The position numbers were made by a program, and so were the translations under genes. This document shows, piece by piece, positions 26,074-33,867 of a stretch of 40,920 nucleotides of DNA. The stretch is taken from assembly GCA_019120355.1 (NCBI GenBank), contig DWVG01000062.1, positions 1-40,920 on the forward strand, read 5' to 3'. Source of the DNA: Candidatus Ligilactobacillus faecavium (lineage in GTDB: Bacteria; Bacillota; Bacilli; Lactobacillales; Lactobacillaceae). Positions within the stretch are counted from its first letter, which is position 1, and every line of letters begins with the position of its first letter. Under the pieces are notes generated by a model, which ran no database searches, had not been told where the DNA came from, and saw only the letters and a program-made list of their open reading frames with translations.

Positions 26074-26102
26074 GAAAGCCGTGATCAATTCACGGCTTCC
26101 TT
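26074..26102 (-). terminator. Terminator of the efflux operon (minus strand)
   Basis: Read on the minus strand, AAGCCGTGA-ATTGA-TCACGGCTT is followed by TCTTTTAATTT. It lies just after the DUF4811 stop. Confidence 0.85.
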
Positions 26103-26107
26103 TAATC

Positions 26108-26875
26108 TTATAATGATTCTTTTTCCAACTGCGGCATCAACTTGCCCATCATCTGCTGTTCAAGCTTGGCAACGAGTTGCTTTTCCTGTTGCACGGTAAT
26201 TTGTTTTTCTAATTGAGCTTTTTGCTGATCGTTCATTGTTGGATTCTTTTGCAATTCTTTCATCATTTGCGCCTTGACCAAGTTTGGTAATTGAGCTTTC
26301 ACTTGATCTTTGATTTGTGCTTTGGCAGCGGCTTCCTGACTCTTCATTGCCTGCAATTGACTGGTGCTCAAAACAAACCAATTTTGCGGAACCTTAAAAA
26401 TGTAGGTGTAATGATGGGTTTCCTTATTCAAGCCTAAGCCGGCAAACAGGGCCTTCCAAAAATCGTTCTTATATGTGTAACGACTCCGTTGAATAACGAC
26501 TTGCGGGGTTTGAACATTGCTGTGTTCAACCTTGGTCGTAACATCGTAATCGATCTTGGTCTTTTGATTCTTATTTGGCTGATCAGCTGTCCGATAAACA
26601 AAGACCTTTTCTTTGCCATTTCCAAGAGCTTTATAAACGGTCAGTTTTAACGGACTGTTGTTCCCCGTCGTTGAAACTAAAGTTTTTGTTTGCGTTTCAG
26701 TGATATTCTTCATTCCAAGGTGATGCGAATCATTCAACATCAGTGAAACTGAACATGCACCTGCAAGGAGTAAGAAGAAAATCGAAATTGGATAACGAAG
26801 TTTTGGCTTTTTAACTAATCCGATAAAGGTTGCGGCAAAAAGTACCATACTGATAAGTAATATCCATAAAACCAT
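26108..26875 (-). CDS. DUF4811 membrane protein partnered with MFS pump, 255 aa
   Basis: Two N-terminal hydrophobic helices (about 1-20 and 30-48) are followed by an extracytoplasmic beta-rich domain (about 60-180) and a long Gln/Lys/Met-rich helical tail (about 185-255, KAQIKDQVKAQLPNLVKAQM and on) predicted as coiled coil. The family is found in lactobacilli next to DHA2-type drug exporters and is presumed accessory to them. The gene begins three bases after the MFS stop, with AAAGGAGGC inside the MFS gene's end, so the two are co-translated. The function is unknown; the tail might contact the pump or the envelope. Confidence 0.82.
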   Translation of the reverse strand: MVLWILLISMVLFAATFIGLVKKPKLRYPISIFFLLLAGACSVSLMLNDSHHLGMKNITETQTKTLVSTTGNNSPLKLTVYKALGNGKEKVFVYRTADQPNKNQKTKIDYDVTTKVEHSNVQTPQVVIQRSRYTYKNDFWKALFAGLGLNKETHHYTYIFKVPQNWFVLSTSQLQAMKSQEAAAKAQIKDQVKAQLPNLVKAQMMKELQKNPTMNDQQKAQLEKQITVQQEKQLVAKLEQQMMGKLMPQLEKESL

Positions 26876-26878
26876 TTT

Positions 26879-28375
26879 CTAAGCCTCCTTTGTTACTTTT
26901 TGATTAACGTCTTTTTTTACTAATCCGGCGTTCTTTTCAAGGCAGAATGCAAGGATTAATCCAATCAACCCAAAGACAACGGCGGTAAAGAATGCTCCGT
27001 GATATCCATTTAAAGCAGCGGTAATTGCTTGGTGCTTGTATTCAAGCGGTGCACTGTGAAGCAATGCTTTGCCAGGCATTTGCGCACTTTGAATATTTGA
27101 GTAAACCGTTGTAAAGATTGCCGTTCCAATTGCCCCAAGAGTCTGCCGTAACGTGTTGTTGATGGCCGTTCCGTCATTCATCTTATTGAGTGGCAATGAG
27201 TTCAAACCAGCCGTTGTTGATGGCATTAACACTAAGGTAATTCCCATTACCCGAACGGCGTATAACACAACGATTTCAATAATTGGCGTTGAAGTTGTTA
27301 ACGTGGTGAAATTGAATGTTCCCAATGTTAATAAGGTCAACCCGGTGATCGCCAATGTCCGGGCACCTAACTTATCGAATAAGATCCCTGAGATTGGACT
27401 CATCAATCCCATTAACAAGGCTCCTGGAAGAAGCATCAAACCTGAATGGAATGCTGATTCGCCGCGGACGATTTGGATGTAAAGCGGAAGAACCAATTCA
27501 ACCCCAACTAAAGCGATCCGGGCAATTGAGCCTAATAATGAAGCCAATGAGAAGTGCCAGTTCTTCAATAAACGCAGATCCAAGAATGGCGTTTCGAGTT
27601 TAAATTGCCGCCAGCTGAATAATGCAATGAAGATTACACCGATGATGATCGAAACAATAACGACCATTGATCCCCAACCATCATTTCCGGCTTCAGATGT
27701 TCCGTAAAGCAATGAACCAAAGCCGATTACGGCCATAATTGCTGAAAGAACATCCAGCTTAAGTTTCTTGGTTGGCAAAACCTTCTTCATGAAGAAGAAA
27801 CTCAATAACAAGTCTAATCCGATGAATGGAAGGGTAATTCCGAAAATCATCCGCCAGTTAGCGTTATCGATGATCCATCCTGAAAGGGTCGGCCCAATTG
27901 CAGGGGCAACCCCAATGGCGATTCCGACCATTCCCATAATGGTTCCCCGTTTTTCAGGTGGGAAAATTGACATCGCAATCGACTGTCCTAATGGAGTTAA
28001 AATTCCACCTCCAAGGGCTGCCACGATCCGACCTGTTAAAAGCATGGCGAAACTATTGGCACAGAAACAAATAATATTTCCAATAAAGAATAAGCCCATT
28101 CCAATAATGTAAAGTTTTTTTGAACTGAACCGGTTCATCATCCATGCAGTGATTGGGATCATAACTCCGGTAACCAGCATAAATCCGGTTGATAACCATT
28201 GAACGGTGCTGGCTTTAATGTTAAAGTCGTGCATTAAAGTTGGATATGCCGTCGCAAGCATTGTTCCGGCTAAGAATGTTCCGAATAGCCCGATAATGAT
28301 TACCAACATAAGTAATCCACGGCTATAAGGTTTGCCATTTATATCCAAGGCACGCTTGTTTTTTGCGTTGCTCAT
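26879..28375 (-). CDS. DHA2-family MFS multidrug exporter, 498 aa
   Basis: Fourteen hydrophobic segments are visible. Motif C-like and loop motifs LTGRIVAALGGGILTPLGQS, PPEKRGTIMG and GVAPAIGPTLSGWIID match the EmrB/LmrB drug:H+ antiporter subfamily. The motif D-x-x-TV is replaced by MLATAYPTLMHDFNIKASTV in helix 1, as usual for this clade. It exports amphiphilic drugs through the cytoplasmic membrane. ATAGGAGGTC gives a strong ribosome binding site. A TetR gene is transcribed divergently, and the 219-base gap holds candidate operators. Confidence 0.93.
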   Translation of the reverse strand: MSNAKNKRALDINGKPYSRGLLMLVIIIGLFGTFLAGTMLATAYPTLMHDFNIKASTVQWLSTGFMLVTGVMIPITAWMMNRFSSKKLYIIGMGLFFIGNIICFCANSFAMLLTGRIVAALGGGILTPLGQSIAMSIFPPEKRGTIMGMVGIAIGVAPAIGPTLSGWIIDNANWRMIFGITLPFIGLDLLLSFFFMKKVLPTKKLKLDVLSAIMAVIGFGSLLYGTSEAGNDGWGSMVVIVSIIIGVIFIALFSWRQFKLETPFLDLRLLKNWHFSLASLLGSIARIALVGVELVLPLYIQIVRGESAFHSGLMLLPGALLMGLMSPISGILFDKLGARTLAITGLTLLTLGTFNFTTLTTSTPIIEIVVLYAVRVMGITLVLMPSTTAGLNSLPLNKMNDGTAINNTLRQTLGAIGTAIFTTVYSNIQSAQMPGKALLHSAPLEYKHQAITAALNGYHGAFFTAVVFGLIGLILAFCLEKNAGLVKKDVNQKVTKEA

Positions 28376-28463
28376 AAAATGACCTCCTATATGATTGATA
28401 TTTTTATTATCTATTAAATTAAAGAAGAATTTGTTAAAAAACGAAATTCTTTAAAATTAATTA

Positions 28464-28503
28464 ACACATGTATATAATTACACTTGTGTTTCTTATTACA
28501 CTT
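28464..28503. promoter_or_regulatory. Candidate operators of the TetR regulator
   Basis: ACACATGT (28464-28471) and ACTTGTGT (28482-28489) form an imperfect inverted repeat. ATTACACTT is repeated exactly at 28477-28485 and 28495-28503, 18 bases apart. They lie in the gap between the divergent efflux operon and tetR-type gene. Confidence 0.5.
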
Positions 28504-28594
28504 ATATATAATAGAACATGAAAATTAGAATTGCAACATTTTTGAAAAGATATTATTAGGGTATGAAAATAATTGAAAAGGAGAAAAGGATAGG

Positions 28595-29137
28595 ATGGAT
28601 CGAAGGGTTGCACGCACAACTGGACGAATCAAAAAAGTATTTGGCGAATTGATTCAGGAAAAGGCGTTTGCTGACATTACGGTCAAGATGATCTGCGATG
28701 CAGCAGATGTTGAACGGAAGACATTTTACCTGCATTTCAAGGATAAGTATGACTTATTAGATGCAATTTTAAAGGAACATTTTGAGGCGTTTCGTGAAAA
28801 TGTCCGTCAGATTCCAGACGCAAAACCGATTGACTTTTACCGGGAAGCGCTGGCAATGCTTGGCAGACATCGGGAATTTTTTAAACGCGTTTATAATGGT
28901 CAAGCCTCGGCATTAATTCGGAAGAGAATTCAATATTATGTTTTGCAACGATTGCAATTAGAGTATGGAACAGACGTTGACCCGGCAATTCAGCATTTTA
29001 TTGCGGCCGGAATCGGAGGCGTTTTTGAATCATACATTAACGGTGAGATTGAGGGCAGCGACGAACAGATTGCCGCTGACATGGCATGGATGGTTGTTCA
29101 AGCCAAAAAGTATTTAAAGAAGAATTTAAACAAATAG
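28595..29137 (+). CDS. TetR-family regulator of the efflux operon, 180 aa
   Basis: The N-terminal TetR HTH (TTGRIKKVFGELIQEKAFAD and ITVKMICDAADVERKTFYLHF, residues about 8-50) is followed by KDKYDLLDAIL. The C-terminal ligand domain ends in a TetR_C-type helix with FIAAGIGGVFESYINGEI. It probably represses the divergent MFS/DUF4811 operon and senses its substrate. The ATG follows AAAGGAGAAAAGGATAGG. The last codons form part of a 20-bp inverted repeat with the convergent greA gene. Confidence 0.9.
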   Translation: MDRRVARTTGRIKKVFGELIQEKAFADITVKMICDAADVERKTFYLHFKDKYDLLDAILKEHFEAFRENVRQIPDAKPIDFYREALAMLGRHREFFKRVYNGQASALIRKRIQYYVLQRLQLEYGTDVDPAIQHFIAAGIGGVFESYINGEIEGSDEQIAADMAWMVVQAKKYLKKNLNK

Positions 29138-29169
29138 TGGATGAGCATTGCTCATCCACTATTTGTTTA
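29127..29169. terminator. Shared bidirectional terminator with 20-bp perfect arms
   Basis: The arms at 29127-29146 and 29150-29169 are exact reverse complements around the loop ATT. They include the last codons (AAC AAA TAG) of both the TetR-type gene and greA. Confidence 0.9.
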
Positions 29170-29635
29170 CACTCACTTTAATGATTGTAACTTGGTATGA
29201 CGAAGCCGGAGCAACGACATCGACGGTCGTGCCGGCTTTTTGATGCATGATTGCGCGTCCAATCGGCGAATCGAATGAAATCTTTTGCTCGTCAACGTTG
29301 GCTTCCTGTTTACCGACAATATGATATGTTTCGGTCTCGTTGTCATCTTCAAAACGAAGTTCAACGTCGGTTCCAATGTCAACTTCACCGTTATCTTCGG
29401 GTTCAATTACTTGAGCATATTGCAGTTGTTTGTTGAGATAACGCAACCGACTTTCAAGGTGGCGCAAGTCCCGTTTAGCAGCACTGTACTCGGCGTTTTC
29501 AGATAAATCGCCAAGCGCCCGGGCTTCTTGTAACTGTTTAATTTTGGCCGGCCGGTCAGCTTTGAGCGCTTCGATTTCGTCAACGATTTGCTGGTGACCT
29601 TCCGGCGTCATTTTTTGAAAATATACATCAGCCAT
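29159..29635 (-). CDS. greA: Transcription elongation factor GreA, 158 aa
   Basis: The N-terminal coiled coil (residues about 8-78) carries the catalytic tip LGDLSENAEYSAAK with the conserved Asp and Glu that coordinate Mg2+ in the RNA polymerase secondary channel. The C-terminal FKBP-like domain contains SPIGRAIMHQKAGTTVDV. GreA stimulates transcript cleavage in backtracked RNA polymerase. It starts six bases after the stop of the upstream RelE-like gene, and the ribosome binding site GAAGGTTAA spans that stop. The two are therefore probably one operon. Length and tip residues are normal for an active GreA; whether another greA copy exists cannot be seen here. Confidence 0.93.
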   Translation of the reverse strand: MADVYFQKMTPEGHQQIVDEIEALKADRPAKIKQLQEARALGDLSENAEYSAAKRDLRHLESRLRYLNKQLQYAQVIEPEDNGEVDIGTDVELRFEDDNETETYHIVGKQEANVDEQKISFDSPIGRAIMHQKAGTTVDVVAPASSYQVTIIKVSVNK

Positions 29636-29640
29636 AAAAT

Positions 29641-30021
29641 TTAACCTTCACTTTCTTCAAGCATTTTACGCTTCAGCGGAATGTAATGGTGCTGTTTGAT
29701 TTCGCGGTCGACCTTATGAATCTCTTTATCAGGAGTTTTCTGGGTCGTTTTGCGGAAAGCATGCATGATAAAGTAATCTCCGTCTTGGGCAATGAACATC
29801 AACCGGTATTTGCCTAACCGAATTTTGTATAAATGCCGGTAAGGAAGCCGTAAGATCATTCGTTTAACCGTTGGCCGGGTAAGCGGCAAGGTTTGTTCGT
29901 TCATTTGAGTCAGCATGTCATTGACTTTGCGGTAAATACTTTGGTCCTTTTCGCGAATTTTGCGATACCAGTCTAAAAATAGGACTTTTCCGCGATTATC
30001 TTCATACAGGTAGATTGCCAT
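29641..30021 (-). CDS. RelE/HigB-like toxin-family protein, 126 aa, no antitoxin adjacent
   Basis: MAIYLYEDNRGKVLFLDWYR, then the helix QSIYRKVNDMLTQM, and the strands MILRLPYRHLYKIRLGKYRL and MFIAQDGDYFIMHAFRKTTQ match the RelE/HigB (phage Gp49-like) fold, with the usual final K-T-x-K-T-P-xx-E pattern. Family members are ribosome-dependent mRNA endonucleases. ATG 30021 is preferred over an upstream in-frame start at 30060 because GAGAGGATC lies six bases before it. No HTH or other antitoxin gene is next to it; instead greA follows at once. It may be inactive, tolerated, or neutralised by a distant gene. Confidence 0.8.
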   Translation of the reverse strand: MAIYLYEDNRGKVLFLDWYRKIREKDQSIYRKVNDMLTQMNEQTLPLTRPTVKRMILRLPYRHLYKIRLGKYRLMFIAQDGDYFIMHAFRKTTQKTPDKEIHKVDREIKQHHYIPLKRKMLEESEG

Positions 30022-30126
30022 TTCAAAGATCCTCTCTAAAATTGAAACTTGACATAGCATGATATATTTTAATTATATCATGGTCGTTGAAAAATAATGA
30101 AAACGACGCGGAAAGGGAAGAATATC

Positions 30127-31464
30127 GTGGAAGAACTATTTGAGAAAGCACCAATTAAACAGGTCTATTTTAAGATCTCGTTACCGGTCGTAATGGGGAT
30201 GCTCGCCAGTATGGTATATAACTTGGCGGACACCTTTTTTGTTGCGCAAACGGGGAATACAGACCTGGTTGCGGGAATTACGGTTTGTACTCCGCTGTTC
30301 ATGTTTATGTTAGCTTTAGGCGATATTTTCGGAATCGGCGGCAGCTCCGTGATCTCGCGGTTGTTTGGTCAAAAAGAACATGAACGCAGCGCCCGGACCA
30401 GCAGCGTCTGTTTTTACTATTCAATTGGCTTAGGGATAGTTGTCATGTTTTTGCTAATGATTTTTGAAAAACCGCTTTTACACATGCTCGGGGCAACGAC
30501 GGCAACATATCAGTATGCAGCCGCCTTTTACCGGGTTTACGTTTTGGGTGCGCCGATCATTATCACATCATTGACGCCAACGAACCTGATTCGGACAGAA
30601 GGATTAGCAAAACAAAGTATGCTCGCAACGGTTTACGGGATCGTTGTATCTTTGATTCTTGATCCGATCTTTATTTTCGGATTAAAGTGGGGCGCTGCCG
30701 GCGTCGCATTATCAAACCTTCTTGGGTATGCCCTTGAGTTGGGATTGTTGATCTATTACACCGTTCGCGACTGCAAGTACATTAACGTTGACATTAAACA
30801 GGCCCATATTAGTTGGAAGGAATTTCGGGAAGTCTTAGCAATCGGAATTCCCGGTTCGATTACGAATCTGATGCAAAGTTTCGGCATTGCATTATTAAAT
30901 AATTTTTTAGCAGCTTACGGAGCAAATCAGGTGGCCGCAATGGGAATCACGCAAAAGATTGCTTCGATCGTTACCTTAGTAATGGTCGGCTTTGCCTTTG
31001 GAGCGCAACCATTGATCGGATATAACTACGGAGCGAAGAATGTTAAACGGTTCAAGGAAGCCCTTGACTTTGATTTGCTGATCGAAGTCGGTTACGCAAT
31101 TGTCTTTTCGATTCTTCTGATGATTATTGCCCCGTTTTTGATCAAAATTTTCATGAATAAACCGGTCATTGTCAGTCTTGGAACCTACATGTTGCGGGCA
31201 TGTTTGACAACCACGCCATTTATCGGCGCAATTCTCGTATTTACAACCGTTTTTCAATCAGCTGGAAAAGCCTGGAGTGCATTTACAATGTCATTTGCCC
31301 GGCAAGGAATCGTTTACCTGATTACGATGCTTGCATGTTCTGCATTTTTCGGTTTCCATGGGGTTGTCTGGGCGCAACCAGTTGCCGATGTGATTACATT
31401 TGCAATTGGTTTGCTGTTATACCGCGGTGATTTTCATAAATGGATGCAACAAAATGAAAAATAA
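30127..31464 (+). CDS. MATE-family efflux transporter, 445 aa
   Basis: Twelve hydrophobic segments in two MATE halves are visible. FKISLPVVMGMLASMVYNLA at the start, GIGGSSVISRLFGQ, the second-half counterpart IGIPGSITNLMQSFGIALL, and FGAQPLIGYNYGAKN are typical of the DinF/NorM-like branch. It probably exports cationic drugs or metabolites with Na+ or H+ antiport. The start is GTG 30127: AAGGGAAG is six bases upstream, while ATG 30097 has no ribosome binding site. It is divergent from the RelE-like/greA operon. Confidence 0.92.
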   Translation: MEELFEKAPIKQVYFKISLPVVMGMLASMVYNLADTFFVAQTGNTDLVAGITVCTPLFMFMLALGDIFGIGGSSVISRLFGQKEHERSARTSSVCFYYSIGLGIVVMFLLMIFEKPLLHMLGATTATYQYAAAFYRVYVLGAPIIITSLTPTNLIRTEGLAKQSMLATVYGIVVSLILDPIFIFGLKWGAAGVALSNLLGYALELGLLIYYTVRDCKYINVDIKQAHISWKEFREVLAIGIPGSITNLMQSFGIALLNNFLAAYGANQVAAMGITQKIASIVTLVMVGFAFGAQPLIGYNYGAKNVKRFKEALDFDLLIEVGYAIVFSILLMIIAPFLIKIFMNKPVIVSLGTYMLRACLTTTPFIGAILVFTTVFQSAGKAWSAFTMSFARQGIVYLITMLACSAFFGFHGVVWAQPVADVITFAIGLLLYRGDFHKWMQQNEK

Positions 31465-31544
31465 GTTCGAGAAACTTGCTAATTTATGTTAAGATATTGT
31501 TCGTGCGTAATAAAAAAGAATTAATGTTTGGAAAGGTGATATAG

Positions 31545-32663
31545 GTGAAACGGATCGAAGAATCTGGGGAAATTTCATTCAAGCAAGCTTTTGTTGATTT
31601 TTGGCGCGGACTATTCAGTTTCGGCGGCCGGTCAACGCGGACGGGTTTTTGGTATGGAATTTTGATGATGAGATTGATTATTCCTTGTGGACTCTTAGGT
31701 TTACTTGTAGTTTTAGACGGAATGGTCTACGGAATGACGGGACCTGCTGGAATATTTTGGCCTGTTTTGATTATTTCATTTCTAGTTTATTCAGTTGTTT
31801 TGATTGTAATTCAAATTGGGACATGGGCATTATTTTTCCGCCGGATGCGGGATGTTGGTTTTAAAACCACTCCTTTGGTAATTTGGATAGTAATTTCTTT
31901 GGCAAAGGAAGCAATTCCATATTTACCAATTCTAGTGGGAGTCGTTGACCTTTGGTTGATCTATATTGTGTCCGTTCCGTCCGGCCATTTTGTTAAGCAA
32001 TATCAAAACGGTTTTATGAAATTCCTTTTTGAAAGTCCGGATACCTTTGAATTTCATGATGGCCTTCAAGTTATTAAATTTGAACCTGACGGAACAGAAG
32101 AAACCGTTGTGAAGGGCCGAATCATGGAACGCGGAAAGGTCAGCTTTAAGCAGGCACTCCATGACTACTTCCATGGAATGTTGAGCTTTGGCGGCCGGTC
32201 GACCCGTGCAGGGTTCTGGAAGGTAACTCCGATTTTTCAAATTATAATGATGATTTTTGGGGTTGGATTTTTAGGGTATGTGATGGTTCGAATTTATTCT
32301 TACCCAGCTGAAGAGGCAGTATTACTAACATTTATGACTGCACTAGGAGTAGGAATGATTATTTTGAGCGTCTTTGTTCCATTAGGATTTGCTAACTGGG
32401 CAGTGATGATCCGCCGGCTAAGAGATGTTGGACTGAAATTGAAGACAATGTTCATTGGCTGGGGTCTCATGGCAGTGTTAAATATTATTATTTTGATTGT
32501 TTTTTCAGCCGGTTATGGATTTACCCTTGGAATAATTTGGGGAACCATTTGGAATATTGGAATTGATTTAATTATTCAAATCATTTTCCTGTGCCTTCCA
32601 ACTGGAGCAATGGCAACGCAAAAGGAAGATTCAAAATTTTTTGAAAATAAAGCATTATATTAG
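31545..32663 (+). CDS. Tandem DUF805-DUF805 membrane protein, 372 aa
   Basis: Two complete DUF805 units lie in one frame. Unit 1 (about 1-165) has RIEESGEISFKQA, GGRSTRTGFW and RRMRDVGFK. A linker with FEPDGTEETVVKG follows. Unit 2 (about 194-372) starts again with MERGKVSFKQALHDYFHG, GGRSTRAGFW and RRLRDVGLK. The linker matches the C-terminal end of the next gene (FYPDGREQEVK), so an ancestral stop seems lost. Met194 (ATG 32124) still has GAAGGG seven bases upstream, so unit 2 may also be made alone. DUF805 proteins have about four helices and no known function. The GTG start has AAAGGTGATATAG ahead of it. Confidence 0.88.
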   Translation: MKRIEESGEISFKQAFVDFWRGLFSFGGRSTRTGFWYGILMMRLIIPCGLLGLLVVLDGMVYGMTGPAGIFWPVLIISFLVYSVVLIVIQIGTWALFFRRMRDVGFKTTPLVIWIVISLAKEAIPYLPILVGVVDLWLIYIVSVPSGHFVKQYQNGFMKFLFESPDTFEFHDGLQVIKFEPDGTEETVVKGRIMERGKVSFKQALHDYFHGMLSFGGRSTRAGFWKVTPIFQIIMMIFGVGFLGYVMVRIYSYPAEEAVLLTFMTALGVGMIILSVFVPLGFANWAVMIRRLRDVGLKLKTMFIGWGLMAVLNIIILIVFSAGYGFTLGIIWGTIWNIGIDLIIQIIFLCLPTGAMATQKEDSKFFENKALY

Positions 32664-32681
32664 AGAAAGAGGGATTTTAAA

Positions 32682-33245
32682 ATGCATCGAATTGAAGAAA
32701 GCGGAGAAGTAACATTTGGTCAAGCAATTAAGGATTTTATTCAAGGATGGGTAAGCTATGGTGGCCGCTCAACTCGTGCCGGATACTGGTGGGCAATCTT
32801 AGGAGTGGTGCTTTACGTACTTGCTGGAATGTTGCTTTCATTCATGTTAATGTTTACAGTTCGAATTTTGGGAGTCATTTTCATTTGCCTTTTGGGAATT
32901 TCAAGTATTTTTGTACTTATTGCAGCCTACGCGTTATTATTTAGACGTTTTCGGGATGTAGGTTTTAAGACGGCACCAATTGTTATTTGGTTACTTTGCT
33001 ACTTCTTTGTTCCATTTGTAAATGCAATTGCCGGAATTGCCGGGCTTGTCTTTATGTTCCTTCCAACTGACCAGTTTGTTGCCGAAAAGGAAAACTGGTT
33101 AGTGCGGGGCAAAGACACTGTTGATGAAACGCAAACAACAGCTGCTCAACCGCAATTAACAAAGGCGGCCCCAGCAACTGCCGCAAGTCCATCACTTCCA
33201 ACCGTTGTCTTTTATCCAGACGGTCGCGAACAAGAAGTTAAATAA
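32682..33245 (+). CDS. DUF805 membrane protein, 187 aa
   Basis: The N-terminus HRIEESGEVTFGQAIKDFIQ and the motif GGRSTRAGYWW (about 26-36) precede four hydrophobic segments (about 37-135). RRFRDVGFK lies between helices 2 and 3, and FLPTDQF marks the domain end. An Ala/Thr/Pro/Ser-rich soluble tail (about 145-175) leads to VVFYPDGREQEVK, the same PDG motif as in the linker of the preceding gene. It is 18 bases after that gene with GAAAGAGGG as ribosome binding site, so the two are co-transcribed. The function is unknown. A terminator of the dispersed hairpin family follows. Confidence 0.9.
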   Translation: MHRIEESGEVTFGQAIKDFIQGWVSYGGRSTRAGYWWAILGVVLYVLAGMLLSFMLMFTVRILGVIFICLLGISSIFVLIAAYALLFRRFRDVGFKTAPIVIWLLCYFFVPFVNAIAGIAGLVFMFLPTDQFVAEKENWLVRGKDTVDETQTTAAQPQLTKAAPATAASPSLPTVVFYPDGREQEVK

Positions 33246-33256
33246 TTAAAATGAAG

Positions 33257-33296
33257 ATGAGGAGGCTGTGATTTACATCGCAACCTTCTTTTTTTG
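33257..33296 (+). terminator. Terminator between DUF805 genes 2 and 3
   Basis: GAGGAGGCTGTGAT-TTAC-ATCGCAACCTTC followed by T7. The core belongs to the GAGGTTGTGA family, with a few mismatches. Confidence 0.75.
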
Positions 33297-33323
33297 ACCA
33301 TTCCATTTTAAGTGGAGTATCAT
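33294..33323 (+). promoter_or_regulatory. Promoter of the second half of the DUF805 array
   Basis: TTGACC (33294-33299), an 18-base spacer, and TATCAT (33318-33323) lie upstream of the 33362 gene. Confidence 0.55.
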
Positions 33324-33361
33324 TAATAGATAAAGAGGATTGAACTGAAAGGAAAGAGAAC

Positions 33362-33847
33362 ATGAAGCTTAAACAAGTTAATGAGAATCAAGATGTCACG
33401 TTAAAAGACAGCTTATTAAACTTTTGGAAAGGATTTATCAGCTATGACGGACGTTCGGTTCGAAAATCATTTTGGATTGGAATCGTTGAGTATTTGGCAG
33501 TGCTGATCGTGATCGATCAGTTGATTTTAGGATACTTTGCATCGGCTTATGCTGGTGGAACAAGTGGAATCGTCGTTTTGGTTATCCGGGCAATTTTCTT
33601 GTTGGTAATGTTGATTCCATTAACGGCGCTTGCGTTTCGGCGGTTGCGGGATGTAGGGTTAAAGACGTTGCCGATTACGGTTTTAGTGGTTATTAATGCT
33701 GTTTTAGCATTGTTCAACGTTTTGTTTACTTCAACGATTGCCGTTGCAGCATTAGTGGTTTGCCAAGCATTCTTAATTTTACTGTTCTGCATTCCAACTG
33801 ACGCAATGGCAGTTGATAAGGAAACAAAAGTATTTCGTGAAAAATAA
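33362..33847 (+). CDS. DUF805 membrane protein, divergent member, 161 aa
   Basis: This member has KQVNENQDVTLKDSLLNFWK, then DGRSVRKSFW in place of GGRSTRAGFW, RRLRDVGLK and CIPTDAMAVDKE at the end of the fourth helix. About four hydrophobic segments are visible between residues 35 and 145. It has no long tail or PDG motif. Its start has GAAAGGAAAGAG upstream, and it lies 20 bases ahead of the DUF805-DJ-1 gene, forming a second two-gene operon. It appears the most diverged of the five DUF805 units. Confidence 0.88.
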   Translation: MKLKQVNENQDVTLKDSLLNFWKGFISYDGRSVRKSFWIGIVEYLAVLIVIDQLILGYFASAYAGGTSGIVVLVIRAIFLLVMLIPLTALAFRRLRDVGLKTLPITVLVVINAVLALFNVLFTSTIAVAALVVCQAFLILLFCIPTDAMAVDKETKVFREK

Positions 33848-33867
33848 GATTAAAGAAGGATTTTAAG

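Noticed and set aside
26434-27603. Several plus-strand frames within the DUF4811 and MFS genes
   Set aside because: All are antisense shadows of genes with strong family matches and ribosome binding sites on the minus strand.
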